A stretch of DNA of 64,000 nucleotides, taken from Hyphomicrobiales bacterium (GTDB lineage: Bacteria > Pseudomonadota > Alphaproteobacteria > Rhizobiales > Rhizobiaceae). The stretch is from the NCBI GenBank assembly GCA_900470805.1, contig UCCA01000033.1:1-64000 (forward strand). Reading direction: 5' to 3'. The notes beneath the pieces were generated by a model. That model saw only the letters and a list, made by a program, of their open reading frames with translations. It made no database searches and was not told the origin of the DNA. Positions 44,401-54,273 of the stretch are shown here, piece after piece. Position numbers and translations under genes: made by a program. Each line of letters opens with the position of its first letter. Position 1 is the stretch's first letter.

Positions 44401-47034
44401 AATCGCTCGGATGGCCAATCGCATCTTTGGGTGCAGGTGATTATCGGTGGGCGTTGAGAAAGCATCCGCCTCTTTGACGCTTGTTCCAGAAGCCGGCGCC
44501 AACAATTCCAGCAGAGCCCCTCCAGTAGAGGGCGCAGCCGGATCAAGCACGAACAATCTGATATCGTACCGAAGGTCGGCGAATTCAGGATGCTTTTGTA
44601 GAGACAAGAGAACGTCCGCCAGTGCCCCTGCCCGCCCAGCATTGAAAGCGTTTATCGTCAGCGTCTCTATGTAAGGGTGTTGAATGAGATAGCGCTGTAC
44701 CCGCGCCGCCAGATACGCGCTGTCGATAGTCGCGCCGCCGATTGCAGGCTCCGGCAGACCAAGCGCTGAGCATACTTCACCGATTAGTCCGCGTGGATCT
44801 TTTTCATCAGCCGCAGCATACAGAGACCAGAAAGGATTTAGGTTGTCCACCGCAAGCGCGGTGCGCCCGAGCTCCTCACCGAAAGGAAGTACCGGGGGAA
44901 AGGCAGCAGGCGCAAGCTGCTTCAACACCGCATCGCGTGTGGGCACCACAAACTCACGGCTGCTGGACCGGCTAGCCTCCACCCAACTCTGACCAAGCTG
45001 GCTCCACGTGACGTGCCAATTGGCGCGCAAGGGGTGCGTCGGGCCAAGCAGCATCGCGTCGCGCCGTCTACCCTGATAGTCATCGAGGACTAGCGCAACG
45101 GAATCGATGGTGAGCGCACATCTCAGCTCATCCATCGCTTGACGGAGAACTGCAGAATCGGTTGAACTGGCGCGGACCAGGACATCGTCGATCCATGCCA
45201 AGTAGGCCGCGGAGTAGTTTTGAGCGGGCTCGCGAAGGCTGAGAAGGTCGCTAGCCTGCATGATCAGACGCTGTTCGCCGCGTAGGACCGCTTCAAAGAA
45301 CGCAGCCCGCGCTGCTCTGAAGTGCGCTACCTCGGCAGACATTGGCCACTTGAATGATGTCGTTGAGCGGGTCGTGACGCCAGAGGCGCTGACGGACAGC
45401 CGAAGTCGGTTTAGTCCATCAGCATCACCAAGAAACGCACGCTCCAGGTTGGCCAACACGCTTGACACCGAGACGTTAGCCTTCCCCTCCTTACCCAGGC
45501 TAACTTCGAGCGTTTCACCGCTAGACGCGGCTTTGCTGCTGCGCGACACCCAGCTGCACCCAGAGACCGAGATGGAACTCGGGTCACGGTCTTGAGAAAC
45601 CGCGGAGAAGCGCGCGCGCAGCAATGCGTGCATCAGACTTGACTCGCGCGGTACGGCACGTTGTGGCGGCTCGACCTCGACCTCATCATCAGTGACTACG
45701 TAAAAGAGCTCACTCTCGTTGGCGTTCGCATGGGTTTCGCCGAGGTCGCTGGTAAAGCGCACGGGATTGCCTTCGCTGTCCGCGAGCGGAATGCGATCCC
45801 CTTCTTCGGTTTCAGCGTAGACACGAACAAAGTGCCAACCTTCTTCCCAATCGATTTTGCCGATCGATGAGAAGGCAATCACGCCCGAGTCCTTATTCGT
45901 CGCCCACGCCACCTTGCGCCGACGTAGTCCGGTAGGCCCGTTCTCCCGAGCAACAACCTCAGCCACAAATCGGCACAATCCTTCGACCTTTGAAGGAATA
46001 GGGTCGACCCGAAACGACACGCTGAACTTCTTGAGCCCCGTCCTTGAGATTGGCAGCACCTTATGCCCAATCAACTCAGCCAAGCGAGGGTCTTCGTTGT
46101 CGTCTTTTACAACCGGGAGGTCGGGTAGAACTACATCGCCGATAAAAACAGCGTCAGGATTGATGCCGCCGTCCTCAAACAGCCATCGGTTAAATGCGAG
46201 GGCCCAATTGGCACGGTCGCGAACAATCAAACGGGTCCATTCTCTGGGATCAGCGACGCCGGCTTGAGAAAAGAACTCTCCTAGGTGCCTGCAGAAGGCT
46301 GGATCGAGCAAACCCAACTCCAACGCGCGAACACGCTCTGTCTTGGTAGACCAGGTGACACGCTCGACGCATTCGCGGTTACGCACGACCCGAGCGGGTG
46401 CTCGCTCAGCCTGCTGAAACAGCTCGAAATCCGGCACCAGCGCGAGCTCGAACAGGGCTGCGCCCATAGCGTCATGATCAAAATCATTGATCCGGCAAGT
46501 GAGCAGATATCGGGCCACTGCTGCATCGTCAGCATATCGCCAGTTTGCCTCACCCCGAACTAGCTCGCTTAAGCAGGCTTCCACCGCGAAACGGAGACTA
46601 ACCGGAACTTGGCCGATCAGCTGCGCAATTAATTCTGCATAAGCGCCATCGAGGGAGACTTGTTCGAACGTCGCGATACCAAACGAGTCCTCCGCCGAAG
46701 CACGTAGGTCATTCGGCACAAAGACGAGGAGAGGCGGCCGAAGCTCATCATTGGGCAGTGGATTGCGAAGTTCAACAAGCTTGGTGCTGCTGACCGCCAG
46801 GTCGGGTGCCAGAGTACGAAGGCCGTCATCCGCAAGAACAACGACATTGGCCGATGGTACAGCGGCCCTCAGTCCTCCCGCCAAACGGACCATCAAGTCA
46901 CGGTCCAAGTCCGTCACGCGCATGCAGTGTCCAAGTTCCCGACTAGCGACAAGCTTGGACAAGCGAGGGAGCAACACCGATTCTAGCGCAGCGTTCAGTT
47001 CATGGGTTGTGAGTTCGCGCAGCCCCTGGCTCAT
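41464..47034 (-). CDS. mad8: MAD8-like giant HerA/FtsK-type ATPase
   Basis: An 1856-residue protein, the last gene of the defence operon. The C-terminal 400 residues form a HerA/FtsK-like (DUF87) ATPase: Walker A FGVQGGGKSYT near 1495-1503, Walker B KLVVFDEAHKY near 1722-1732, then VSIMVASQDPPSVP (sensor). The preceding 1400 residues are largely unrecognised. Near 1155-1178 the segment DLALFDLDP followed by CRLVEVKCYSQ has the D-x(n)-E-x-K pattern of PD-(D/E)XK nucleases. A linker at about 1380-1460 is Pro/Glu/Ser-rich. The start overlaps the upstream stop (ATGA). Gene order and architecture match MAD8 of the methylation-associated defence system. Confidence 0.88.
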   Translation of the reverse strand: MSQGLRELTTHELNAALESVLLPRLSKLVASRELGHCMRVTDLDRDLMVRLAGGLRAAVPSANVVVLADDGLRTLAPDLAVSSTKLVELRNPLPNDELRPPLLVFVPNDLRASAEDSFGIATFEQVSLDGAYAELIAQLIGQVPVSLRFAVEACLSELVRGEANWRYADDAAVARYLLTCRINDFDHDAMGAALFELALVPDFELFQQAERAPARVVRNRECVERVTWSTKTERVRALELGLLDPAFCRHLGEFFSQAGVADPREWTRLIVRDRANWALAFNRWLFEDGGINPDAVFIGDVVLPDLPVVKDDNEDPRLAELIGHKVLPISRTGLKKFSVSFRVDPIPSKVEGLCRFVAEVVARENGPTGLRRRKVAWATNKDSGVIAFSSIGKIDWEEGWHFVRVYAETEEGDRIPLADSEGNPVRFTSDLGETHANANESELFYVVTDDEVEVEPPQRAVPRESSLMHALLRARFSAVSQDRDPSSISVSGCSWVSRSSKAASSGETLEVSLGKEGKANVSVSSVLANLERAFLGDADGLNRLRLSVSASGVTTRSTTSFKWPMSAEVAHFRAARAAFFEAVLRGEQRLIMQASDLLSLREPAQNYSAAYLAWIDDVLVRASSTDSAVLRQAMDELRCALTIDSVALVLDDYQGRRRDAMLLGPTHPLRANWHVTWSQLGQSWVEASRSSSREFVVPTRDAVLKQLAPAAFPPVLPFGEELGRTALAVDNLNPFWSLYAAADEKDPRGLIGEVCSALGLPEPAIGGATIDSAYLAARVQRYLIQHPYIETLTINAFNAGRAGALADVLLSLQKHPEFADLRYDIRLFVLDPAAPSTGGALLELLAPASGTSVKEADAFSTPTDNHLHPKMRLAIRAIKEFREDPDLHAAHLSFLFDLFPAEEIRAVEVRDSDDTSFVHGLVQPFAVEYLENEHAITWVRRPLHGLPQPLEGAEALSDLMGGISRAVSVAVATVSRSEFMPHARPAVALSLSADERAMLHQVHEVSDWVLTIDRNLGIEFFDHRRHSTRPDYLIDHSPDMANAVSHRLAITSRSVAELEALLVPILGEYGLPSTGRHALVMLDQLRSLSGRLALKLLSSSSQRAEAMGLALSRLFLEHQGVFQNQVVVPLDAHLELYRVLRQNAEEIGDEVTFRRTDLALFDLDPSTREITCRLVEVKCYSQVRDLAAYALLKASIAEQIAQTEDVLAYHFDPSRADVDRPDRAVKNRDLAALLGFYLDRSQRYGVVLPEAAEEAHYFLRRLDERPYVLKFTRSAVVFDFSKPGTEPVEYENGIEFYRIGSDLIRQLVESAVTDTETITNLQATQIEDIGREITQELLRRREMAPSIPTFETAAFLSPPRDRTRSWDDGTGITREPPGVRPIEPAPAREPLVQEDPTLTPVEPPEVGTVVRPSSGIDEQVQSTRSKQPTEDENTSRKRSSDAELSAREEVRSNHPVSYDIMLGANGSTPQYGLLGEVSGRKVALDLNQTHTISLFGVQGGGKSYTLGSVAEMASLAIPGINCLPEPLSTVIFHYSPTMDYKPEFTSMVAANTVDDQVRGLKEMYGAEPKALADVLLLVPADKIEERRTEYPDIQILPLQFSAAELKASHWKFLMGAVGNQATYIRQIMRIMKTMRDDISLTGLRAGIEASPVPDHLKELARMRLDLAAEYINDSSSLSDVVKPGRLIIVDLRDEFIEKDEALGLFVVLLQLFADARIDGRSFNKLVVFDEAHKYIESPDLVAGLIEVVREMRHKGVSIMVASQDPPSVPVSLIELSSQIIMHKFNSPAWLKHIQKANAALSNITPERMALLRAGEAYVWSSKATDESFSKGAVKLRCRPRVTQHGGATRVAVKDEF

Positions 47035-48704
47035 GTGCGCGCTCCTTCTCCAGCGGCTGCGATAGAGTAGCGTGGAACGACGGTTTGAGTCACATAAGCA
47101 TCAGAAAGATCGCGGTAAAATCCAATTTCCCGGAGACGACCAGTGAAGGCCTGCACATTGCTTCGAAGCGCCCTACGTTCATCGATGGTCGGTGCTTGAA
47201 AGGCTTCACCAGGTGGCAGCCGATCAATATACAGGCCGTAGCGCTCGCGCAGGAAGGATAGTAAATCGTCGATCCGCATTTCCCCTGTGAAGTAGCCCTG
47301 CTCGCCGCCGGGACGCAAAACAGCAATCTGGAGCAGTACCTCTAGCAAGCGGCTATCGAGCGAGAAGCGTCGTGGTGCGTTGCGTGCCCGGGTTTGTGCA
47401 AGCAGCGCACCAGCCTTATTTTTCAACATCGTCGCATCCAGGGACTCTATGATATACTTCCGGTGGAAGGCGCCTCGAAGCGCCACGAGAATCTCGATAT
47501 ACGTCTCGAAATCTGACAGTCCCATCTTGGTGATCGCGTCGACCTCCGGATCCAAACCGGCATCCCCGTCTGACAACGATTCAAGGAGCCCCGCTAGGCG
47601 TTCCCCAAAGAACTTGTCACGCTCTTCAGCAAAAGGCTCGCCTTGGAGTCCGTACAGTTCGCCAACGGAAAAGATGGATTTCAAGGGGCGGATCAGCTTG
47701 CCACGACGTACCAAGTGCTCGGAGAATTCATCCAGCTTCTTGGCGATAAAGTACGCGCGAACGAAACCCGGTATGCGGCGGTAATAGCCATCCGCGCTAA
47801 ACTCAGCGAGCGTTGCCGTAGCAGACTCAGCACTGCCTGAAAGATCGACAAACAATCCGATTTTGTAGGGGCAGTCGCCCTGCGGCTCGCGCTGCTCGCG
47901 TGGTCTCATGGGGCACGCGGATTCTGCACACAGCGAATTTGAGCCCTCCAATTTCTGCCATGCTGGCAAAAGCTTCAAGAGACGCAGATGATACAGCGCT
48001 AGGTGGAATGAAAGTAGAACCTTAAGGTACTCTACCATTACCGAGCGAGGCATGAAGGGCTTGTAAAACAGCAATCGTTGAATGTCCTCAGCCATCAAGT
48101 CAGCCGATCCGATGCACACCGGCGCAAAGCGATCCCCCCCTGCGCGGGTGTCCGCGGTATCCTTACGCTGAGAAAGAAAATGCAAGAGAGTAGCGGTCTC
48201 GATATCGGTGAGCGCCTTTTCGTCCAATTCGCGCGTGACCTTATCGAATCCGTCGAAAAAGAAATCCTTGAGGTGCTCGATGGCCTTATGACCCGAAAGT
48301 TGCCGCGCGTGGTGGAGCATCTGGTAGAGATGCTGGGCGGCACCGTAGTCGCGAGAGTGCCTGGGGTTGCGAAATCGGTAAGTATATCCGTGAAGTGGGC
48401 GCGGACCAGCTACCGCCGCATTCTTCTTGCCCCGATTCACAATGTCCATCAGGTGGGTCTCGACCCACCGCTCAATCATGTCTCTGTGCTGCTGGAAGCC
48501 CAGGAACTTGTCGCTCGCGTCGATTATATCGTCGACGAACTTGCTCACAGTCAGCTCGCGTTTGTCTCTGAACACGCTTGGGTAGCCGCTATGCTCCAGA
48601 CGTTCAAACAGGCCAGTGAGCACTCGGTCCATCTCGATCGTCTTGAAATCGAAATAGCTAATCTTTGGGAGCCGGAACTCCCTGTCCTTTTTCTGCAATG
48701 CCAT
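47031..48704 (-). CDS. mad7: MAD7-like protein of unknown function
   Basis: A 557-residue soluble protein, mostly helical. A small Cys cluster near 256-276 (LCAESACPMRPRE, then GDCPYK) could bind a metal. The C-terminal third has a winged-helix-like stretch (RFSLDSRLLEVLLQIAVL, then MRIDDLLSFLRERYGLYIDR). No catalytic motif is evident. Start and stop overlap the flanking genes (TGATG and ATGA), so it is made in fixed ratio with the kinase and the ATPase. Name given by position in the MADS order. Confidence 0.85.
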   Translation of the reverse strand: MALQKKDREFRLPKISYFDFKTIEMDRVLTGLFERLEHSGYPSVFRDKRELTVSKFVDDIIDASDKFLGFQQHRDMIERWVETHLMDIVNRGKKNAAVAGPRPLHGYTYRFRNPRHSRDYGAAQHLYQMLHHARQLSGHKAIEHLKDFFFDGFDKVTRELDEKALTDIETATLLHFLSQRKDTADTRAGGDRFAPVCIGSADLMAEDIQRLLFYKPFMPRSVMVEYLKVLLSFHLALYHLRLLKLLPAWQKLEGSNSLCAESACPMRPREQREPQGDCPYKIGLFVDLSGSAESATATLAEFSADGYYRRIPGFVRAYFIAKKLDEFSEHLVRRGKLIRPLKSIFSVGELYGLQGEPFAEERDKFFGERLAGLLESLSDGDAGLDPEVDAITKMGLSDFETYIEILVALRGAFHRKYIIESLDATMLKNKAGALLAQTRARNAPRRFSLDSRLLEVLLQIAVLRPGGEQGYFTGEMRIDDLLSFLRERYGLYIDRLPPGEAFQAPTIDERRALRSNVQAFTGRLREIGFYRDLSDAYVTQTVVPRYSIAAAGEGART

Positions 48705-51700
48705 CAGTTCCCCCTTGCACCCTGTTCCGTCGCTTCTTCGTTGCGGGCACTTAGGGTCGACGCCTGCAGCAAACGCATCTCCACGCGACCGTCGTCCAGG
48801 CGAGCCATTCGATAGAAGTCGTGCCCCGTAGTCGTTAGCAGGATTTCTCGATATGGCTGCGCGTTCAGGCTGTTCTTAAAGACCCCAAGACACAGATAGA
48901 AACCCTGCATTTCCTCAACGCTGGGCCGGTAACCTTCATTTAGGCGGACCAACATCTCGAATACATCGAGGTTGATGATCAGCTCGCTGGTGATTGCGCC
49001 CGCGCGTTGACCTTTGAACTTGAGCAGCAGGCCTGTCGGCAAGTGCTCAACGAAACGGGCGTTGGCACCGAAATCCTGCACCTGCAGCGCAAAGCCCTCG
49101 ATCGGGAACAGGCGATAGCTGCGAACAGTACCGTGTTCGATCTGCCGGAGTTGTAAGGCGAGGCTGCCACCGAGGCGTTCTGGATGCTGCAGTCCCTCAC
49201 CGCGATTGATCGCATGTAGAATTTCGCCGGTGAGCATTTCGAGAGGAACCGCATTGCGAACGATCTCAACCATTCGCTTAGCCGATCGGTAGGGTAACAT
49301 TCTCTCCCAGTTTGTGTCGCGCCGCTCAAAGAAGTGCTTGCGGCGCGCCATCGCCACGTACTCGCGATGCTTACGTGCACGCTGACGAACCGATGAGTCA
49401 GACAGCCCGCGAGGCAGCTCGCCGAAAAGGCGTCTCAACACCTCAAAGTCAAACTGTCCCCGTCGCTCAAAACGGAACAAGGCTCTGTCGTCCGGCTGCA
49501 CAAAATCAAGCCCTCGATCAAAGCGCGGATCCTCCTGCTTGCCTACATCGAGATCACTCAACAATGTCAGCAAACGATCGGTGTTAGGCTGCCCACCGCC
49601 CATCCAGCTGTTGAAGTAAAAGCTGCGCGCAACATCGTCATGGCGACCCGCCGCATAAAGCGCATGAATTTCGCCGCAGTCGCGGTTGCTGATCAGCATG
49701 AAGGAAAGGGCGGAACGCAGGTCGCGCATTGTGATGTGCAGGCGACCCCTAAGGTGCGCCATGGTGTATAACATCTTGAGACGCTCAAGCAAGCGCGGAC
49801 CTGCGATCTCGTCCTGAAAGCTTCGCGCATTGTGAAGCGCATAGCAGCTTTCCTTCAAAACACATTGCTCGCAGGCTAACCAATTGTCGGGGTGCACGAT
49901 GCTTTTCAACGTGCGCTCCAGAATTGACCCGCCTTCAGCATCCGCTACCACACTGCGCAAATTCAGGTTCACAACAGCCACGCGGGATCCCGCCGCACCT
50001 GTTGCAAATGCCTGTCGCACAAGAGCAGTCAGTGCTGGAAATTCGCTCTGATGGGTTGCTAGGAAGTCCACCAATCGACCCTCGTTGATCGCGATCAGAC
50101 GAATTTCCTGCGGCGTCCAGTTGCTTGCGTCGCTTCCTTTAAACGGGGCTAAGAAATCAACCAGGACCTGATCATTGCCTTTGTTACCTTCATCTTGGCT
50201 GCCATCGTAATTGATCAGGTAACGCTTGCCGGAAAAGGTCAGATCACTGCCGTTGGGAAGGTCACGGTTGATCGAACCGCCCCTGGCTTCAATCTCCTTC
50301 TCCAAGCGTTGCAGAAAAGCTGTCTTTCCATCACCAGCGTTACCCGAGATTAGCACGAGCTGAAATTCGTCCTGCAGCACTGCTGGTAGCAGCGCCCGGT
50401 CCAGCGCAGTATCCACATATGCAGAGAAACCCAGCGCATCCATGCCTCGTGTGCCGGCATTACTTCGGCGGCTCTGGCTGTAAAGTGTCAGCAAATGGGA
50501 GACAAACGCGTTGCTGTTCGGCGCTGATTTTGTCGATGCGCCGTTGCCGCTGCTCGCCGTCAGCTCGGCTGTCAGGCTAACCGCTTGAATGCGCCGAGCA
50601 TGGCGGACGTCTGACAAAGCGTTGCGGAATTCCAAGGCGCTGTGATAACGATCAGCGCGCCGCGGCGAAACGGATTTTAGTACCACACTCACCAGCTCCG
50701 GCGCGAGGTCTGCGAAGCCCGAAAGTTCGCGGGGATCTGGCGCAGGCTTGTTGATAGGCGGTTCGGTTGTGTCCCAAGGGTAACGAGAGGTCAGAGCCTC
50801 GTACAACGTCAAGCCCAGAGCATACAGGTCGCGATCGGCTCGTTCGCCGTTGTGAGGTACGATTTCTGGATCGAAGTCAGGCGGCAGATAGCGCCGTGAC
50901 CCTCCGCCGCGCGACTCCTTATCGTCGGCACGGACCGACACGTTGAAGTCGATGATCTTGGCGCCCTTCTGAGTCCACAACAGGTTGCGCGGCTTGATGT
51001 CACAGTGATGGAAGCCCTGTGCATGGAGATGCACGAGGCCCTCGATAACCTGCTTCCCCAATTCCAGCGCGTCCTCCGGGGACAGCAAGCGATTGATTAT
51101 CATGTCGCCAACGTCGGCGCCGTCTACATATTCAAATACCAGGAACGGGATGCCACGACCGGGTATGACATCCGCGTCCAGCACACGCACGACGTGAGGG
51201 TGCTCGGGGATGTGCGCAAGATGGCGGTATTCCTTTTTCAATCGTTCGAGGGTCGAATGCCGGTCGCTGACGATGAGCTTTACCGTGCGTGGCACGTCAC
51301 CCAGTGTGTCGATGACCTTATAGACTACGCCGAAACTGCCCCGGCCCAGCTTCTTCTCGACGACGAACTTGTGGGTCAGGCGGTGCCCCGCCGTGAGATT
51401 CAGGTAATCCGCATCCTGATACTGCGCTTCCGCCTGTTCGGGTTGGGCCGCTTCAACCAGTCCCAGAGCAGGCTGTGCCGTCGGCTGCAGCAGAGCATGC
51501 AATGCCGCCAATGCTGCCGGGGCCGATGGGCGTTCATGCTCGTTAAATGCACAAAGGTCTTGAAGCCAGGTATCGAAGGCGTCATTCAATTCCGGCCGCA
51601 GGCTCGAGGGCTTATTGAGGAATTCACCGACGCGATCCCAGACGGTGGTGGGGTCACCCGCGAAAGGACGCTCTCCGGTGAAAAGCTCATACAAGATCAC

Positions 51701-52864
51701 TCCGACAGAGAAGATATCCGAAGCGGAGGAGGCGGCGGCCGGTTCCCGAAAGGCCTCTGGCGCGACATAAGCCTTCTCTACAAGGTCCACAATGTCCGGG
51801 GCAATCGTGCGGCTTCGATTTCCGCTGGGCTTTGCAAAGTCGAAGTCCGTGATGCGGGTGGTACCGTCCTGGCCGATCAGAATCGCACCGGGGGTAAGAT
51901 TGCGGTGGACGATCCCGTGGTGATGTGCATGGACCAGCGCGGCCAGCAAGTCTTTGGCGACGCGCCACTTCTGATCCATCGTCAGCGCCAACTGGGGCCG
52001 TGCAATGTGTACAGTCAGCGCTTGGCCAAGCGCATCGTCTAAGATCAGGATGAAGGACTTGTCGTCATCCGTCGGAAAGAAGTCCCGAGCGGCCACTATG
52101 TTGGGATGTAGTGGGAGTTTCGAAAGCGCCCGATAGGCGTTAGAGATCCTATTGACCTCGGCCAACCGCGCGTCTTCTGGTTGGTAGGGGTCAGCTCTGT
52201 AGACCCGGAGCCGAGCTGTTCCACCAGCGAAGGCATTTTCGGCGCGAAACTCCGTGTAGGCTTCTGCCGCGCCCAGTCTTTCTTTCACCTCCCAATGCCC
52301 GAACCGCTGTAAAGCTGAGGAAGGCTTCACCACCTTCAAGGCATGCAGGATTAGGGCCTGCTGATGGAGAATGTTCTTAGAGAAGCGTGATGGAATCCGC
52401 GTAGCATCTTTGAAGTAGCGCTCAGCATCCTTTAATTTAACTACCCGGTCTGCATCGAGCTGTTCGCGGTCGTTTAGATGGACGTCGGGCGCAGTCAGCA
52501 TAACGGCGGCGTCTACATAGATATCATCAAGCTCGTGTCGTCCCGGATGTGCCTGTGTCACCAAGCCCTTTACAGTGCGCGCGTGCCCTCGCAATTTAGA
52601 GAGGGGCGACGGGTAGGGCGCCCGGCCCTCCGGGTACCACTTGCTGCCGTGCACATCGATGGAGCCGCGGGTGCCCTTTACATCGATGAGATATAGGGCG
52701 TGCGGCGTCAAAAGCGCGATATCTATTTCAAATCGTTCGCCTTGGCGTTCAATCTCGAAGTTGTGGAGCAGGACGAAGCTGTCTGGTAAACGATCACGCA
52801 GGTAGGCAATTGCCGTGCGTTCGGCATCGTTGACCGGTTGACCTACCGGGATGACCTTCGCCAT
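48704..52864 (-). CDS. mad6: MAD6-like NERD/tandem protein kinase/P-loop protein
   Basis: A 1386-residue protein from ATG 52864. N-terminal NERD nuclease-related domain (about 10-130; FEIDIALLTPHALYLIDVKG). Kinase domain 1 (about 190-460) looks inactive: the HRD position reads HRN (about 320) and DFG reads DFD (about 340), with no clear glycine loop. Kinase domain 2 (about 497-760) looks active: glycine loop LGRGSFGVV, Lys in RTVKLIV near 529, HCDIKPRN near 620-627, IIDFNVS near 638. A P-loop NTPase follows (SGNAGDGKT near 840-848). The C-terminal 400 residues include Cys triplet LACEQCVLKESC. The combination is typical of defence kinases and matches MAD6. Confidence 0.9.
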   Translation of the reverse strand: MAKVIPVGQPVNDAERTAIAYLRDRLPDSFVLLHNFEIERQGERFEIDIALLTPHALYLIDVKGTRGSIDVHGSKWYPEGRAPYPSPLSKLRGHARTVKGLVTQAHPGRHELDDIYVDAAVMLTAPDVHLNDREQLDADRVVKLKDAERYFKDATRIPSRFSKNILHQQALILHALKVVKPSSALQRFGHWEVKERLGAAEAYTEFRAENAFAGGTARLRVYRADPYQPEDARLAEVNRISNAYRALSKLPLHPNIVAARDFFPTDDDKSFILILDDALGQALTVHIARPQLALTMDQKWRVAKDLLAALVHAHHHGIVHRNLTPGAILIGQDGTTRITDFDFAKPSGNRSRTIAPDIVDLVEKAYVAPEAFREPAAASSASDIFSVGVILYELFTGERPFAGDPTTVWDRVGEFLNKPSSLRPELNDAFDTWLQDLCAFNEHERPSAPAALAALHALLQPTAQPALGLVEAAQPEQAEAQYQDADYLNLTAGHRLTHKFVVEKKLGRGSFGVVYKVIDTLGDVPRTVKLIVSDRHSTLERLKKEYRHLAHIPEHPHVVRVLDADVIPGRGIPFLVFEYVDGADVGDMIINRLLSPEDALELGKQVIEGLVHLHAQGFHHCDIKPRNLLWTQKGAKIIDFNVSVRADDKESRGGGSRRYLPPDFDPEIVPHNGERADRDLYALGLTLYEALTSRYPWDTTEPPINKPAPDPRELSGFADLAPELVSVVLKSVSPRRADRYHSALEFRNALSDVRHARRIQAVSLTAELTASSGNGASTKSAPNSNAFVSHLLTLYSQSRRSNAGTRGMDALGFSAYVDTALDRALLPAVLQDEFQLVLISGNAGDGKTAFLQRLEKEIEARGGSINRDLPNGSDLTFSGKRYLINYDGSQDEGNKGNDQVLVDFLAPFKGSDASNWTPQEIRLIAINEGRLVDFLATHQSEFPALTALVRQAFATGAAGSRVAVVNLNLRSVVADAEGGSILERTLKSIVHPDNWLACEQCVLKESCYALHNARSFQDEIAGPRLLERLKMLYTMAHLRGRLHITMRDLRSALSFMLISNRDCGEIHALYAAGRHDDVARSFYFNSWMGGGQPNTDRLLTLLSDLDVGKQEDPRFDRGLDFVQPDDRALFRFERRGQFDFEVLRRLFGELPRGLSDSSVRQRARKHREYVAMARRKHFFERRDTNWERMLPYRSAKRMVEIVRNAVPLEMLTGEILHAINRGEGLQHPERLGGSLALQLRQIEHGTVRSYRLFPIEGFALQVQDFGANARFVEHLPTGLLLKFKGQRAGAITSELIINLDVFEMLVRLNEGYRPSVEEMQGFYLCLGVFKNSLNAQPYREILLTTTGHDFYRMARLDDGRVEMRLLQASTLSARNEEATEQGARGN

Positions 52865-54273
52865 CACTTCACTCCCTGAATTAGCGACTCCACGATCTCC
52901 CGGGCGTCAAGTTCGAGCTGAAGTGCCTCATCCCGAGCAGCCACAGCAGACAAAACCTTGCGAGCAATTTCCGCTTCTTTTTCTGGTGCAAGACGGGGGA
53001 TAAGAACCGTTTTGATGCCGGCAACATCGAAGTGAGGAATGGAGCCGCCATAGGTCAGACAAGCAATCTGTCGGTACGCCAGGAGGGAATTCAGGAAGCC
53101 GTATAGATACGCCGCTTTGTTGCGGTCTTGCACTATGAGACGAACAAGCATGTGAGTGGTGGTTGCATTGTTAAGGTGCCGCCCTACCCATACCGGGCGG
53201 CCGGTGAGGCCGCCCTCTTGTCCGAACGCTTGGACAAGGATCATGCCTTCCTTCAGGCTGACCTGATCAAAAAGTTTGGTAGCCTTTGAGAGGTAGCCCT
53301 TAGGCTCAGGTTCATTCCAGTAAAGGCTGTAACCAGTGAAGTAGGGCGCAGCGAATTCAGCGCCATCGACGTGTATGCGCTTAAAAATCCCAGGCAGGAA
53401 GATGTTATCACACCACGCATCGACCGAGCTGTGGGGCGCGAGGGACAGCGTCCCTCTGATCCTAACTGCGCGGGGATTGTGATATTCGGCGTCCATTCGA
53501 AGGCGCAGCTCCTCGGCTCGGACCGAAGCAACAGACAGGTTCGGTCGCTCCTGGAGATCTAGGTCTGGAAAGAGTTCATCGAATTCCTTCGTCACTACCT
53601 GAAGGTTCTCTGCCGCGCGTCCTCTTAGTTCTGCAGCTAGGACTACCTTGGAATGGATTTCCCGCTCTTCTGCTTCCGAAAATCTCGGTACATCGAGATT
53701 GGCAATGTGCTCAGGCTCAATGTGTTGAATGATGGCGCCGTACGTGCCTGCAACAACCAATGGCACCCCGTACCTGCTCGTGAGAAAGGCATATAAATAA
53801 CCCTCTGGTATCCGCGCCGGATCTGGGACCACCTTCAAAACGTCTTGAGATGACCAAATTCCCTCCATGTCTGGCCGAACATACGTCATGCGACCGATCG
53901 TTCCAGAACACGAGATCAAGGTCGTCCCAGATTGTAATCTCAGGTAGGCTAAGCGTGAAGATTCAGCATCCTTCTTCCTCAGCAAAGGCAGTGTACTCAG
54001 ATCAGCAAGTAGCATGGAGCCGCTGCTTATGAATGGCACGCCGTATTTGGGCGACTCTACATAGTTGCGCTTAAACATCGGCCCGTTATATATGCCGCCC
54101 GCATGACCCGATGTTAGGGAATGGAGGGGATCTTTTCGTGCTGTCAGCTTCCGCACCGTATCCCGCGCCTCCAAGGCACCGGACATATACGGATTGCAAT
54201 CCAGTCTGCGACCGCCTTCTTCTAGCCAACCAGAGCGAACAATGCGGGCCCTCTTGAAGTTTGTAAAGTTCAT
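52864..54273 (-). CDS. mad5: MAD5-like HsdS-type specificity protein
   Basis: A 469-residue protein from ATG 54273 inside the mad4 stop. The layout is that of a type I specificity subunit with two target-recognition domains: the first at about 30-190 (GVPFISSGSMLLADLS, SGTIGRMTYVRPDMEG, GTYGAIIQHIEPEHIANL), a helical spacer (EREIHSKVVLAAELRGRAAE), the second at about 250-425 (TYGGSIPHFDVAGIKTVLIP) and a closing helix. It should direct the methyltransferase (mad2) to a bipartite site. The recognition sequence cannot be predicted. Confidence 0.9.
   Translation of the reverse strand: MNFTNFKRARIVRSGWLEEGGRRLDCNPYMSGALEARDTVRKLTARKDPLHSLTSGHAGGIYNGPMFKRNYVESPKYGVPFISSGSMLLADLSTLPLLRKKDAESSRLAYLRLQSGTTLISCSGTIGRMTYVRPDMEGIWSSQDVLKVVPDPARIPEGYLYAFLTSRYGVPLVVAGTYGAIIQHIEPEHIANLDVPRFSEAEEREIHSKVVLAAELRGRAAENLQVVTKEFDELFPDLDLQERPNLSVASVRAEELRLRMDAEYHNPRAVRIRGTLSLAPHSSVDAWCDNIFLPGIFKRIHVDGAEFAAPYFTGYSLYWNEPEPKGYLSKATKLFDQVSLKEGMILVQAFGQEGGLTGRPVWVGRHLNNATTTHMLVRLIVQDRNKAAYLYGFLNSLLAYRQIACLTYGGSIPHFDVAGIKTVLIPRLAPEKEAEIARKVLSAVAARDEALQLELDAREIVESLIQGVK

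Noticed and set aside
48078..48815. 245-codon plus-strand open frame
   Set aside because: It is antisense to the end of mad6 and the start of mad7; the coupled minus-strand genes explain the region.
51005..52042. 345-codon plus-strand open frame
   Set aside because: It is antisense to the kinase domains of MAD6, whose motifs show which strand codes.
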